A stretch of 64,000 nucleotides of DNA from Allomyces macrogynus ATCC 38327 (lineage: Eukaryota; Blastocladiomycota; Blastocladiomycetes; Blastocladiales; Blastocladiaceae), in NCBI GenBank assembly GCA_000151295.1, contig GG745331.1:492211-556210 (forward strand), read 5' to 3'. This document shows positions 1 through 10,976 of the stretch, one piece after another. The first letter of the stretch is position 1, and the number at the start of each line of letters is the position of its first letter. The translations under genes and the position numbers were made by a program. The notes below the pieces were generated by a model, which searched no databases, was not told the origin of the DNA, and worked only from the letters and a program-made list of their open reading frames with translations.

Positions 1-55
1 ATTTCTGGTGCCAACGGCAAAAAGAGGGGAACGGGGCAGCCAGGTCAGCACTTGA

Positions 56-1714
56 TCAGGTGGAGAAGATCCGGATCTTTACCGCCGACGAGAGGAAACG
101 CACCAGCGTGTTGTACTTCTTGCCGGTGTTGTTGGTGTTGTTGTGCGGCGTGACCTGGAGCGGCTCCGTGGCCGGATCGTACTCAATGTGCGTGTACTGG
201 GCGTTTTGCGACCCGTGCACATTCTTGGAGTGCGTCCGGAAGTTGGGCACCGTCGAGAACCGCTTCAAGCAAATCGGGCACTGAGCGGAGCGAGCAAACG
301 AGGCATCAGGCGTCAGCGCGAGGACTCGTCACGATCAATCATAACAACGAGCCCGGGGCGTACCTGGAACGGGCGTGCACCCGTATGCGAGTTCATGTGG
401 AATTGCATGTGCCGTCCGCCTTCGAACCCGACGCGCCGCCAGCAATCCTTCCATCGGCACAGCGCCCTAAGTCGTCGTTGTCGGCCAAGGTGAGCGTCGT
501 GTCCGTGGTGTCGGGTCGGTGTCGGTGTGGGACGTGGAGGAGGGGAAATGGGAGACAAAAAAACACAGCCGCCGCCTCCGATCCCGATTCCCGCTCGGCC
601 GGGCCGCTGCGCGTGTGCCACGCCGCGCCAAAAACCAGCGACGCACGTCGTGTGTGCGTGCATGGTGGTGCGCGTGAGCGGCCCGCGGCCGGGCAGGAAT
701 TTGGCGGCACCCTTTGACACCACCAATCGTCACGAAGGAAACGAAGTTGCTCACGCCGCCGTCCAGGTCTGACCGTCGCGCGCGCGGATTGTCAAAGACG
801 CGGTTGGCCGGTTGACACGTTGCGCGTGCACGTCGGCGGCCGCGCGAGGGGGGGCGAAATGAGAGCGCGTGATGCGGTCCTGCACCAGCCCCAGGGCGGA
901 CGATGACGAGGAAGTGGGGAAGTCGGCGACGGGCAGGGCAGGGCGGAGAACGCACGCGTGGCCGAGCCACAGGTGCGGGAGTGTGGCGTTCAGTAGCAGG
1001 TGGCCGGCCGACCGACCACACCACCACCTCCACCACCGTCGACTGTGGCGACTGCGACGGTAACCACCCGAATTCGAAAAGAAAACAGCAGGGACACGGA
1101 GAGGGCACCGAGGAGAACGAAATACCACGTCGGATCGGCCGAAGCACGCCGTGGAGACAAGAAGACGCACCCTTTTGTGTACGTGTAGTGGGTGTCGACG
1201 TGGCGAGTCAGGTCACCCTGCAGGAGCACAAAACGATGATGAACTGGTCAGTACTCTGCTCGTCGGGCCACGCAAGCGACACATCGAAGCCAAAGCGCAC
1301 CAGAACGTAGAACGCCGCGGTACAGTCGCCCCAAGCGCACACAAATGGAGGCTGCCGCGGGGTCGGAGGGGCAGCAGTGGCGGTCGAATCCTGACCGTGG
1401 CCGCTGCCGCCGCCGTCATGGGTCCAGCTGCTGTGGCTGCTGCTGCTGCTGCTTCCCGCGCTGCTCGTCGATGCCGAGCGACGAAGCGAGTCGTGCGGCA
1501 CCGTAGCAGTCATCGGCCGCGTAGCGGCGGCCGGATCGTGCTGGTGCTGGTGCCGATGCTGGTGCTGGTGCTGATGCTGGTGCTGGTGCTGGTGCGGCCG
1601 CGGCATCGGATCACCTGGGTCCGGGGGCGGCGACTCGTGCATCAGGGTGTGCGCAACAACGGGCGCCGGTCGTGCGGGCGCTGGTGGCGGGCGAGGAGCA
1701 GCAGGTGCGGACAT
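56..1714 (-). CDS. C2H2 zinc-finger transcription factor (three fingers)
   Basis: Four exons read 1714-1301, 1217-1183, 466-364 and 280-56, with consistent phases, giving about 258 residues. The N-terminus is Pro/Ala-rich and carries a His-Gln alternating run coded by the CTGGTG-type repeat near 1546-1593. Finger 1 is split by an 83-nt intron (CAWGDC, then DLTRHVDTH) and becomes a regular C-x4-C-x12-H-x3-H only when joined. Finger 2 is CRWKDC...HMQFHMNSH followed by the linker TGARPFQ. Finger 3 is CPICLKRF...RTHSKNVH. It is likely a nuclear DNA-binding protein; the target is unknown. The long third intron (717 nt) is the weakest part and could hide an exon. The start ATG at 1714 is chosen because the Pro/Ala-rich segment begins there; the frame is open further upstream. 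Confidence 0.72.
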
Positions 1715-2954
1715 GTGCAAGAACGTTGGGACAGCAGCAGCAGGGAGCCAGGCGGCGAGCGCCGTGGCAGCAGCAGAGACGACAGCGGCGGCGGCGGCAG
1801 GCAAGGCGGCGCGGTAGGACGCGATCAATCCGGGTGACCCGACTCGGCTTGGCGGGGCGGGCAAAATACGGCGAGACGATGCGGGGAGGTTACGGCGCGC
1901 GGCGAGCGGGAGCGCGAGCGCGGGGAGAGAGAGGACGCGAGAGCGAGCTTGGGTGGCGAGCGAGGGCGCCGAGGGCAAATACTCCGTCGTTGGCGGGCCG
2001 AACTTGGGTCGCTGGTGGAGCGCTGGGTCCAAGAGAGATGAGGAGAGGGAGCGCGGAGCGAATTCGAGGCTTTTGACCTCAACGCGGTCAGCAGCACGTA
2101 CGCGCCGGGGGACCAGGGCGGCGCAGGCAGTGCACAGAACAGTCGGGCGGGCGGCGGCCGAGCGCGCGCGTGGCCGAAAGCTGGTGGTGTGGTGTGGCCC
2201 CGTCCAGGTGGCCGGGCCCTGCCTGTACAAGCAACCGCCAACCCAACAACCACTTCTCCCAAGTCGCTTGCAAATTCGCAGCCAAAAATCAGCACCATTT
2301 CCAGTCATTTCGTGCCCTGATCCGGCGTCAATTTCCACTCGTTTTGCGTGACGCATTTCATCTTGGAGCATGGGCAACTTGGAAGCCAAAAAGCGCTGCT
2401 GGGCGCACGAGGAGCAGCGATGCAGCATGATGGGTGGGGCCCGAAAGCGAATTTTCCACATGACATGGCGCGCTGCATTGGTGCATCCTCGACGACAAAC
2501 AGCGGCGACGACGCTCTTCCATCGCCCGACCCCGACCAAACACCGTCGACGTCAGCACAGCCAGCGCGCGCACCGCGCGACATCCACCGCCCTGCAAGTC
2601 GCTGGCGCCCACGCCGCGCGCGCCCCCCGCACCCGTCGCACAGCAGGCACCGCTCGTCGCACAACGACCGCGACACCACTCGAGGGCACTCCTTGGGCAC
2701 CGATTGCACGCGGTCGCACCGTGCCGAGGCAGCTCGAGGCACAACCGCGCTGTCCGGCCTCGCGGTGCACCGCTCACCCGCCCGAGCGGGGAACGGCATC
2801 GTGCCGAAACGACACGTGGCCGTGTTGGTGATCTGATCTTCGCGACCGACCTGACAGCTGCAACTTGGTGATTGGCCGCATCATCCCTTTGATCCGCGAG
2901 CGTGCCGCGACTGCCACGACGGCCTGCTGCAACAATCGAGTTTTCGACCCCATC
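1715..2954. other. Intergenic, divergent promoter region
   Basis: This stretch lies between the start of the minus-strand zinc-finger gene and a plus-strand gene at 2955. Long frames are open on both strands but are Arg/Ala-rich, as expected of GC-rich shadows, and hold no motif I recognise. An upstream non-coding exon of either gene is possible. Confidence 0.5.
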
Positions 2955-3875
2955 ATGGGCCCGCCCGGCGCGCTGATCGTGCCGGCGTCGTCGCTCGCCG
3001 CTGCCGCTGCTCGTGTCGCGCCGCGGTTGCTCGTCGTGTTGCTGCTGGTCCCACCGTCGCTCCGTAAAATCGCAGGTGGAGGTGGATCGCCGCTGGCGCT
3101 GGTCGTGTGGGTGCTGGCATCCATGTTGCTCGAGGGAGCGTGCAGTCTTGCGGCGCTCGACGTGCAGGGCGGTGTAGCGTCGGGCTTGTACTTCGTGCTC
3201 TGGGCGGCCCTCTACGGCCAGTGGATCGCGTGGGCGCACGACTGGTCGCTCGCGACCAGCGTGAGCGCTGAAACCGTGTCCGAAGTTGTCACAGATCACC
3301 TTGACGCGTCGCGCCCGCGTAGCTCCAGTTTGGGCGCCGACGTGACCGACTCAAGCGAAGCAGCGGTTCCGTATTCATCGCTACGAAACCGGTACCAGCG
3401 AAAGTACGGGCGCCGCCGAACCCTGCGGCCCAGCGACCGCGACGCGCTCCTTAACCAACGGGACGAGAATAGCAGTAGCAGCGATGCGAGCACCGACAAC
3501 AAGTCAGGCCTGACAACGGCGACGGCGTTCCATAGTTTTACCTCGATTGACTGGACTCCTCGGACCCTCCCAATCGACGATACCGTAACACGATCATTCG
3601 CTGGCTCTCGTATTGTTTGTGCTGATGAGGCGGGCGTCGCGGCACCCATACCCGCGTCGATCCCACTCACGACGTCGTCTGCGTCGCTCTTCGCAACGGA
3701 AGCACTGCCGCGGTCCGCTCACGCGAGTCCACCCGACGGGAGTATCAGCGAGCCGCTGTCGCCGTCGCGCTGGCTGCTGCGTCGCCAAGTCGACGTCGAT
3801 GAGGGAGTGGCACGGCAACAGGCTGAAGTGGATCCGTTGGACTTGAGCAGTGGCGATGGGCAAATAGAAGGATGA
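2955..3875 (+). CDS. Hypothetical membrane protein
   Basis: An uninterrupted frame of 306 residues starts at the ATG at 2955. The first 100 residues contain two or three hydrophobic stretches (one contains LLVVLLLV, another LALVVWVLASMLL, another GLYFVLWAALY), predicted membrane segments near residues 22-35, 45-62 and 70-85. The rest is a hydrophilic, Ser/Asp/Arg-rich tail, probably cytoplasmic, with a run of Ser near residue 170. No family is recognised. It converges on the minus-strand gene ending at 3932, which supports the stop at 3873-3875. Upstream exons cannot be excluded because the frame stays open before the ATG. The competing minus-strand frame is Arg/His-rich and looks like a shadow. 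Confidence 0.5.
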   Translation: MGPPGALIVPASSLAAAAARVAPRLLVVLLLVPPSLRKIAGGGGSPLALVVWVLASMLLEGACSLAALDVQGGVASGLYFVLWAALYGQWIAWAHDWSLATSVSAETVSEVVTDHLDASRPRSSSLGADVTDSSEAAVPYSSLRNRYQRKYGRRRTLRPSDRDALLNQRDENSSSSDASTDNKSGLTTATAFHSFTSIDWTPRTLPIDDTVTRSFAGSRIVCADEAGVAAPIPASIPLTTSSASLFATEALPRSAHASPPDGSISEPLSPSRWLLRRQVDVDEGVARQQAEVDPLDLSSGDGQIEG

Positions 3876-3931
3876 TCTTTCCCGCACACGGTTTTGAGCA
3901 TTACCGAACTGATCCACATCGAAGTTTTTGG

Positions 3932-4850
3932 TCACGAAGCCGACTTGGTCACATTCCAATTTGGTACAAAGACAGCTCTCGCGCCCGATGCCGACGACGA
4001 CGACGACGCGGGTCCTGACGAGGATGGGATCGCTCGGCTTGGTCCCGCCCCCACTGGTGAATCCGTGGCACTCGGCGCGTCTGAACGAGCAGTCGGGGTT
4101 CGTACTGGACCCAAAGCGAGCTTCTACACGATTACACGAGGGTCCAGGTCTCAGTCTCAATCAATCGGATCGAACGGCCACAACGTAAAAGACATGGTCG
4201 TGAAACATGTCGGGCGAGACCGCGTACCTGCCTTACCCGCTCGCCGCGACCAAGATTGACTTGAATGCAGGCCACCGGGTCACCCGATCTGTCATCCACG
4301 ACCGTCAACGTGTCGACGTCTACAAATAGTGCAGCGCTCAATCAGTCAGTTGTCGCTCATTCTCTCATTCTTCTCCACCCTGACAAGCGCCCGTCGCGGG
4401 CCGCGTTGGTGCGTACTGTTGACCTCGGCGATCCCGCGCGACCGCGCGATATCCAGAACCGAAATTGCGGCAGGGATCCACGGCTCGACGGCGAGCACGA
4501 ACACGTCCTCGAACTGGACCAAAGAACGGCCGATCCAGTCTATTCGCAGCGAACCCAGAAGAATCAGCTCGGCTGGTCTGTCTTCACGGTGCAGCGGCGA
4601 TGTTTCGCTTACCGACAACGACCGGAAACGGCTCCGGGTTAGTGGCCGTGCCGCTGACATTCGACGAGTTGAGCGTGATAAACGACGTTGGTGCGGGTAA
4701 TGGTGACGCAGTTTTTCCGGTGCTGCTTGCTGGTCCGCCCGTACTGGTCGCGGCGTTGGTGGTCGTGCTGCTGCTGCTGCTGCTGCTGCTGCCGTTCCCC
4801 GTCGAGGTTCGCGAGCCGCGATGGCTCGGTTTGCGCTCCCTGTTGCTCAT
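3932..4850 (-). CDS. Four-exon protein, possible Alba-superfamily member
   Basis: Exons 4850-4613, 4539-4417, 4319-4237 and 4123-3932 join with consistent phases through introns of 73, 97 and 113 nt; the second has a CTGACTGA branch-like motif. The product is 211 residues. The N-terminus has a polyserine run (coded by a CTG repeat on the plus strand). The middle, around residues 60-145, has the layout of an Alba domain: a beta strand FEDVFVLAV, a helix PAAISVLDIARSRG, then VDTLTVVDD and CIQVNLGRG. Alba proteins bind RNA or DNA and include RNase P/MRP subunits. The C-terminus is Ser/Ala-rich and ends NWNVTKSAS. The Alba assignment is fold-pattern reasoning only. Upstream coding exons between 4850 and 5460 are possible. 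Confidence 0.5.
4767..4791. repeat. CTG trinucleotide microsatellite
   Basis: About eight CTG units. On the minus strand it falls inside exon 1 of the gene at 3932-4850 and codes the polyserine run; another frame would read polyglutamine. Confidence 0.9.
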
Positions 4851-5460
4851 TTGCGGCCGCTTTTCCTGCAGCCGTTTGCGCCAAGTACGTTGCGGTGCTG
4901 TCGTTTCCTGCTTGCTGCTGATCACAATTGACGGGCCGTGTTGGCAGAAGCGATCGTGGTCAGGCTCGACACGACCACGTGACGATTTGGAGCGGCGCAA
5001 ACCACGCGCGCTGTGGCCTGACAACCTCATCCATGCGCACGCGCGCCGAAAAGAATATCGAAACCGCGGGGCCGCCACCAACGGCGCCGGCTTGGTGCTC
5101 CGCTCGCAAATCCCGCCTCCTCCGCACGCGAACAACCCCACGCTGCTGCCTGCCGCTCCCAGTTCGTCGTCCCCGAGTCTCGACTGCCGCTGGCCCGCGC
5201 GTGCACGACCCACCCACTCGGACCGGCCGTCTGCCGCCGCGCCCCGACGCGCTAAAGCTGCAAGTGGCCCGGTAGGCTTGCTTCACGACAGCCTCCGACG
5301 CAGTGCTCGCCTGCCCCGGCCGCAACGTCGTGCAGAAGCCCACGACCATCGCCAAGCCAAGCACCAAGCAGCAGCAGCAACAGCAGCGCGTTGATCCGCT
5401 GACGCGTGCTCAACCAAGGTGTCTGCCAATTCATCGCCTTGGCTGCGAGCAACTTCAACC
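4851..5460. other. Divergent promoter region upstream of the PI 4-kinase
   Basis: This lies between the minus-strand gene starting at 4850 and the plus-strand kinase starting at 5461. A minus-strand frame near 5436-5252 begins with a leucine-run hydrophobic segment resembling a signal peptide, but no phase-consistent splice links it to a gene, so it is not annotated as coding. Confidence 0.45.
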
Positions 5461-8400
5461 ATGGCCGCGCAGGCGCCCCGCTCTGTTACGGCCCCACCGG
5501 CCGTGGCGACCCTCCCGGTCGCAACCACCCCGCAGCCGAGTACAGCGACGAGCTCGACCACATCGCCTGACTCGCGGTTCGGACCAGCGCACGCGGGATT
5601 GCTGCGCTTGTTCCGGTCCGACTTCTTTGACGAATGGATGGCTGTCTACTACCTGTTCAAGTACCCCGACCATGCCGGTACGTGAAATGAGTGCGTTCAG
5701 TTGTGATCTCTTGCTCTCGTCCGAGCCGCTCACCGAGATGGTGCGGAATGGATGGGGATGGGGGAAACCAGGAATCCAGCAATACCTTTGCGATGCGCTC
5801 CGCCAGTTTCCCGTCGCGTCGGTTCAAGAGTACCTGCCGCAGCTCGTGTACGTGCGCGTTTGGATTTGTCTGAGGAGTGGCTGCGTCAGTTCGTTGTTGG
5901 TGGTGGTGAACTGACTGAATGCGTTACCTTCTTGAATAGCCACATCCTCGTCACCTTCCCGTCCATGATTCATCTCGAGGCGATGATTGTGGAACTGTGC
6001 CGCGTTTCGACCCATTTCGCGCTCCTGGTATGGGCACCATCAGTTCGATTCTCCACCGAATCCGACACGACATGGCTGACGCATTGTTTGGCTTTTTTCC
6101 AGACGCTCTGGTACTTCCAGTCGTATCTGGCCGACCTCGAGGACATGCCGACGGCACCAGCCACGAAAACGTGCGCGCGCGTCATTGGCACCGTCGAGGA
6201 CATTATTCTCGCGCGCGAGGACGATCTCGACCACCACACGACGGCACATACCGACTCGGACGATGAGCCAGTGAACCCGAAAGACACGAAGACGCGGCTC
6301 ATGCCGCGCATGTCCACGTCGGCCTCTGCCTCGGCTGATGCGTCGAATTCCGCTGCACCGGCTGCCGCGGTATCGTCGCCGTCTCCCGCACACCGCGGTC
6401 TCGGATCACCCGCGAGCCCCGCCCTGGCCCCAAGCAGCAGTAACGTGTTCCGCGGCCCGACCGTGTCACCGTCGCTTGAGGACCTGCACAAGGGCAAGGC
6501 CTTTTCGTTTTCGCATTTCGTGCAGCGCGTCGCCTCGCTCTCAACGGGACCGAACGGTTCTCCGGGCGGTGCCGCATCGCCGAGCTCCAAGCGGTCGTCT
6601 GTCTCGTCGACGCGATCCGGGTCGGCAGCCGTGACCCCGCTCGAGTCGGAGCGGCAAGCGCGGCCCGAAACGATCGATACGGCAACGACGGCCTCGTCGC
6701 GGCGGCGCGGGTCGTCGGCCTCGGTCGACTCGTCGCTGTGCAACGACCCAAAGTGGCTCGAGCGGTACTATTTCCACTCGGAAATGCAGTTTATTGCCGC
6801 GCTCGTGGGCATTTCCGACCGGCTCGTGCAGGTCCCGCGCGAGGCGCGCCAATCCACGCTTACGGCGGAACTCACGCTGCTCAACCACAATTTGCCGGCC
6901 CCTGTATGCATTCCGCTCTGGTGTGCGGCCACGGGCGAGATTCGCCACCACCAGGTCGTGCGCATTTCGCCCACCGATGCGGTCGTGCTGAATTCGGCCG
7001 ATCGCGTGCCGTTCCTGCTCTTCATTGAAGTGATCGAGGACGACGAGGCCGATGCTGCCGCGGCGACCGTCGAGAGCTCGAATGCGCTCGGGGTCACCGA
7101 TCCGACGGCCACGCCGCGCCGATTGCCGATTCGCAGGCGGTCATCACTGTCGATGCTCAAGGAGTTGCCGCCGCCCGAATTGTCTACTGCCGAGACGGCC
7201 GTGGTCCCGCACACGGCCGCGCTGCGCAAGGCGCCGTCAATGTCGGTTCTCCCAGCAACTCGGTCCGCGTCGGTCCCGCCGCCGACGACCGATCTCGGCG
7301 TGCGCAGCTCTACTCTCCCGACACCGCTGAGTCAGCCCGCTGCTGCGAAAGCGACTTTGGCCAATGGCATGGGCACCATCAGCGAAGACGAGTTTGCGAA
7401 CCGCATGCGCACGGCCGTGATTCTGCTCGCACAGCTCCAGGACCAGGAGCGGCAAGTGCTGGCGGCCGAGCATGCCGAAGCAGCCGCAGCCACGACCCCT
7501 GCGGCACGGCGTCGCGCGCTGCTGAAACTGCAAAAGAAACGCACCAAGGGCAGCGGTGCTGCGCGGCTGACCGAAGAGATTCGCAACCGCATTCTCCGCG
7601 AAATGATGGCGCTCGAGGAACAGCGGCTCAAGGCCCTGCAAGAATCGCACGCGCTCGGCAACGACTCGGGCGATCTTGGGCTCGTGTCGGCAGTCGCGCC
7701 CGACCTCGTTGCTGCGCTCAGCACGATCCAGCCAGACGTGACGGTCCCGCTGCCGTTGTCGCTTGATTTGGGTGCCGACCGGATCGACGACCAGATCACG
7801 CCCATGCGCATCGTGCCGCGACCTGCGTCGGCGAACGGCACTGCGAGCCCCGCACCGGGCACGAACCGGCGGCGGCTGTCGTCGCTGCCCGCGCCGATCC
7901 CGGTCGACAAGGATGATCCGTCGGGCGCCGTGGTCCGCGAGACGTGGGCGCGCAAGCGCGAGCGCATTCGTACGTCGTCGGGGTATGGCGGCGCCAAGCA
8001 CTGGAACCTGATCAGCATGATCATCAAGACGGGTGCCGACCTGCGGCAGGAACAGCTCGCGTGCCAACTGATTCGCGAAATGCACCGTGTCTGGGACCGC
8101 GCACACTTGCCGTTGTGGGTCTACCCGTACCGCGTGCTCGTAACGGGCCAGGCGCACGGGATCATCGAGACGGTGCGCAACACGGTCTCGATCCACTCGT
8201 TGAAAAAGGCCATGTACGCGCGCCACGGCGAGTCCTTTACGCTCAAGGACTACTTTGTGCGCGAGTTTGGTGCTGAAGGGTCGGCGCCGTTCACGCGGGC
8301 GCAGCGCGCGTTCATGGTTTCACTTGCGGGTTACTCGATCGTGTCGTATGTGCTGCAGACCAAGGACCGGCATAATGGCAACTTGCTGCTCGATTACACG

Positions 8401-8946
8401 ACGGGCCATCTCGTGCACATTGATTTCGGGTTCATGCTCTCCAACTCGCCCGGGTCGGTCGCGTTCGAGTCGGCGCCGTTCAAGTTGTCGCAAGAGTACA
8501 TTGATTTGCTTGGCGGGATCGGGTCGCCCATGTACACCGAGTGGCGACAGCTCATGGTCGATGGATTCCTCGCGTTGCGCCGGCACCATGACCGCGTGCT
8601 CGGACTCGTGGAAGTCATGGAACGCGACTCGCCACTCGATTGTTTCGCCTACACGTCGCTCCAGGGTGGCGCTGCATCAACCACGTCGAGTCCAGCACCA
8701 GCACGAACGGCCTCGCCAGCTGCCGCTGCTGCCGCCGCAACCTCAGTCTCGTCGGCGACGCCGACTCCGCCACCGCTCGCGCCCGTATCGCCCGTCGCAA
8801 CGGCCCTCCGCGACCGGTTGCTCCTGTCGCTCTCAGATACGCAGGTCGGCGACTTTGTCGACCGGCTGATTGCGAGCAGTTTGGGTAACGTCTTTACACG
8901 CCTCTACGACCAGTACCAGCAGTTTGCCCAAGGCGTGATGGCGTGA
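5461..8946 (+). CDS. PIK1: Phosphatidylinositol 4-kinase, type III beta (Pik1-like)
   Basis: Exons 5461-5677, 5772-5847, 5940-6027 and 6103-8946 give 1074 residues. It phosphorylates phosphatidylinositol at position 4, mainly at the Golgi, for secretion. The N-terminal lipid-kinase-unique region spans exons 1-4 (LLRLFRSDFFDEWMAVYYLF near residue 43, then SMIHLEAMIVELC and LWYFQSYLADLE). A long Ser/Ala/Pro-rich low-complexity stretch follows. The catalytic domain is near residues 755-990: IIKTGADLRQEQ near 768, the catalytic loop TKDRHNGN near 880, and HIDFGFML, carrying the DFG-type metal-binding Asp, near 900. All key motifs are intact. The last 100 residues include an Ala/Pro/Thr-rich insert. 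The gene is head-to-head with the minus-strand gene at 4850. Confidence 0.95.
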
Positions 8947-9228
8947 GAGAGCGCGTCTGGTTGGGCGTTTCCGCGTGTTGGTTAATGGTGTTCTTCTTGT
9001 CCCCTGCTCGCACACTCCTCCTGCGAGGCCCACCACCGCCTTTCTCCACCCTGTTTACTGCGCCCTTTGCCGTGAATCATATTCATATTTGCGCTGTCGT
9101 CCACCCATTTTTGTTTTGCGTTGGCTTCAGAGACAGGTTTGGTTCAAAGCCCGTTTACGGCCGCAGTGACCGCCGAGAGAAGAAGCCAGGTCTCTGTGAC
9201 GACGACGAGCGTTGACCACCACTGCAAC

Positions 9229-10756
9229 ATGCTCGCCTCAACCATGATCGCCATTGACCGCCAAGGAGACGGCGCCGCGACATGCAGCAATCTGGCAAGT
9301 CCTGCGCCGCCAGCACCAAGGCTCGACGCCCTCCCGTCCGAGCTGGTTCTGTCCATTTGCATGCATTTGCTAAACGGCAAGCACGAGCAACCACGCGAGC
9401 GGCCCTCGAACGATGCCAGCGCTGACATCGCTCATCTCGCGCGTTTCGCACCCAACTGCTATGTGCCCGCCCTCACCTCACCATGGACGTCCGTGATATT
9501 GATCGCATCTGCCAGGACAAGTCGAACCCGGACGTGCCTGGCGCATGGATCGTCATCAGTGGCGGATTGGGTGAAACCAAGGACCTGACCGGATATATTG
9601 CTCTTGACGTGCACTTTCCACCCATTGCTGATGGCCATTGCTGATGGCACTGGGGTCGTGCGGCCGCCCATCTACCCCGTGCTTGCCAGGTCGATCAAGG
9701 ATGGCATTCGACCCGGCATGGCCATTCCGCGTCCCGTCAAGGCCATCCGGCACATGAAAGTCGTGTCTTCGTCGTGGTTCTTTGATCGCGCTGTCGTGGT
9801 GCCAGCTCGAGACACTCGCCTTGAAGGCGTCCACCTTAATGCAGAGCGCTGCCGGTTGCTCATGGTGCATCTCCCACCCACGTTGCGCGGATTTGGGCTC
9901 GATGCAGTATTTCCTCGTCCATCTGACCTCGATATGATCATACGCGAGTTTCCACGCAGTTTGCAAGAATTGTACTTCGTTGCTATGAATCTCAATTACC
10001 ACTTGAACCTGCTCGCGCGCTCGTTCCCGCCAGCGCCCCAGTCTCTGTGGCTCGTGAACACGGATTTGACTCACCGCGGACTCGTCGCCGTGATTGCAGC
10101 GGTGCCCGTGCACCAGCTCGAGTCGCTGGACCTGAGTATCAATGTGAACGGGTTGGAGATGTTTGCTGCGCTTGCCGTGTGGCTCGCGCAATCGACACGA
10201 CTTCACCACCTCGTGCTGGGTGATCTGGATTGTGAAGAATTGACCTCTACTGACGCTGTGCCATTGCCGTGGTCCTGGATGCGCTCCCGCCGACGCTGCG
10301 GTCGCTGCACCACGACGACACCCTCTGCACTACTGAGCCACTTGTCGCCGCGATCCATCGCGTCCCGCCCTTGGAGGAGCTCCACGTGGGCAACCAACGC
10401 TGCATCCGCACACGTATTGACTTGCTTCTCCCAGTCTTGCCCGTAACGCTCCGATGTTTGCAGCTCGGGCCCACGACCCCGAATCACGACGAGATACTCG
10501 TCGGCTCGCGGCAGCGCATGCGCGTGGCACACGCTGGCCGAATCTTGCCCAGGTCGATCTACGCCGGTACTCGAGCCTGATAGAGCCGCGGCTCGATGCC
10601 ATTCTCGCGGCGCTGAAATGCGTGGTGGATGCGCTCACGCGGCTGTGGCGCCGGACGAGGATTATGGTGATTGGGAACCCGGTGCTGTTGCGGTCAAGCG
10701 CGTTTCCGGCGGTCAAGAGCCAGTGGGGCGCGAACGGGTGGGAGGTGGTGTCCTGA
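9229..10756 (+). pseudogene. Broken F-box / leucine-rich-repeat gene
   Basis: An F-box-like start (LDALPSELVLSICMHLL, then SPWTSV) and LRR-like strands (LESLDLSINVNGL, LEELHVGNQ, TLRCLQLG, NLAQVDLRRY) are spread over different plus-strand frames. The frame changes near 9475-9490, at a 13-bp exact tandem duplication (9622-9647), near 10255-10270 and near 10450-10540. The final part ends in SQWGANGWEVVS and a stop at 10756. Removing one copy of the 13-bp unit rejoins HFPPIADGTGVV cleanly. No GT-AG introns explain the shifts. F-box/LRR proteins are substrate receptors of SCF ubiquitin ligases. Four lesions point to a decayed copy, although some may be assembly errors. Confidence 0.7.
9622..9647. 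repeat. 13-bp exact tandem duplication
   Basis: The unit CCATTGCTGATGG occurs twice back to back and shifts the reading frame of the F-box/LRR gene by one base. Confidence 0.9.
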
Positions 10757-10976
10757 ATGATCCTATCCAGAGGAAGAAAGTCGAAGCACGTTTTCGATCG
10801 GTGGGTGTGCGTGTCGAACTCAGTGAGATCGATCCCTATAAAAATTCTTGCTTTATGCCCTCTCCCTGTCCTTTCTCCAGCTCACAGAACCGAGTCACTT
10901 GCATTTGCGTTGAGAATTTGCAACTGTGGCGTTTCATGCCTTGACCTTGCTCACGGATACGCTCCTCGAAACCGAT

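Noticed and set aside
1825..2539. Upstream extension of the zinc-finger gene frame on the minus strand
   Set aside because: The frame is open but low complexity and shows no domain; the ATG at 1714 was preferred.
2358..3299. Minus-strand frame of 313 residues opposite the membrane protein gene
   Set aside because: It is Arg/His-rich with no motif, and the opposite strand has clear membrane segments; treated as a GC shadow.
5252..5436. Signal-peptide-like minus-strand frame
   Set aside because: The leucine run comes from a CAG/CTG repeat and no splice connects it to a gene.
7237..8226. Minus-strand frame of 329 residues opposite the PI 4-kinase
   Set aside because: Antisense of a clearly conserved catalytic domain.
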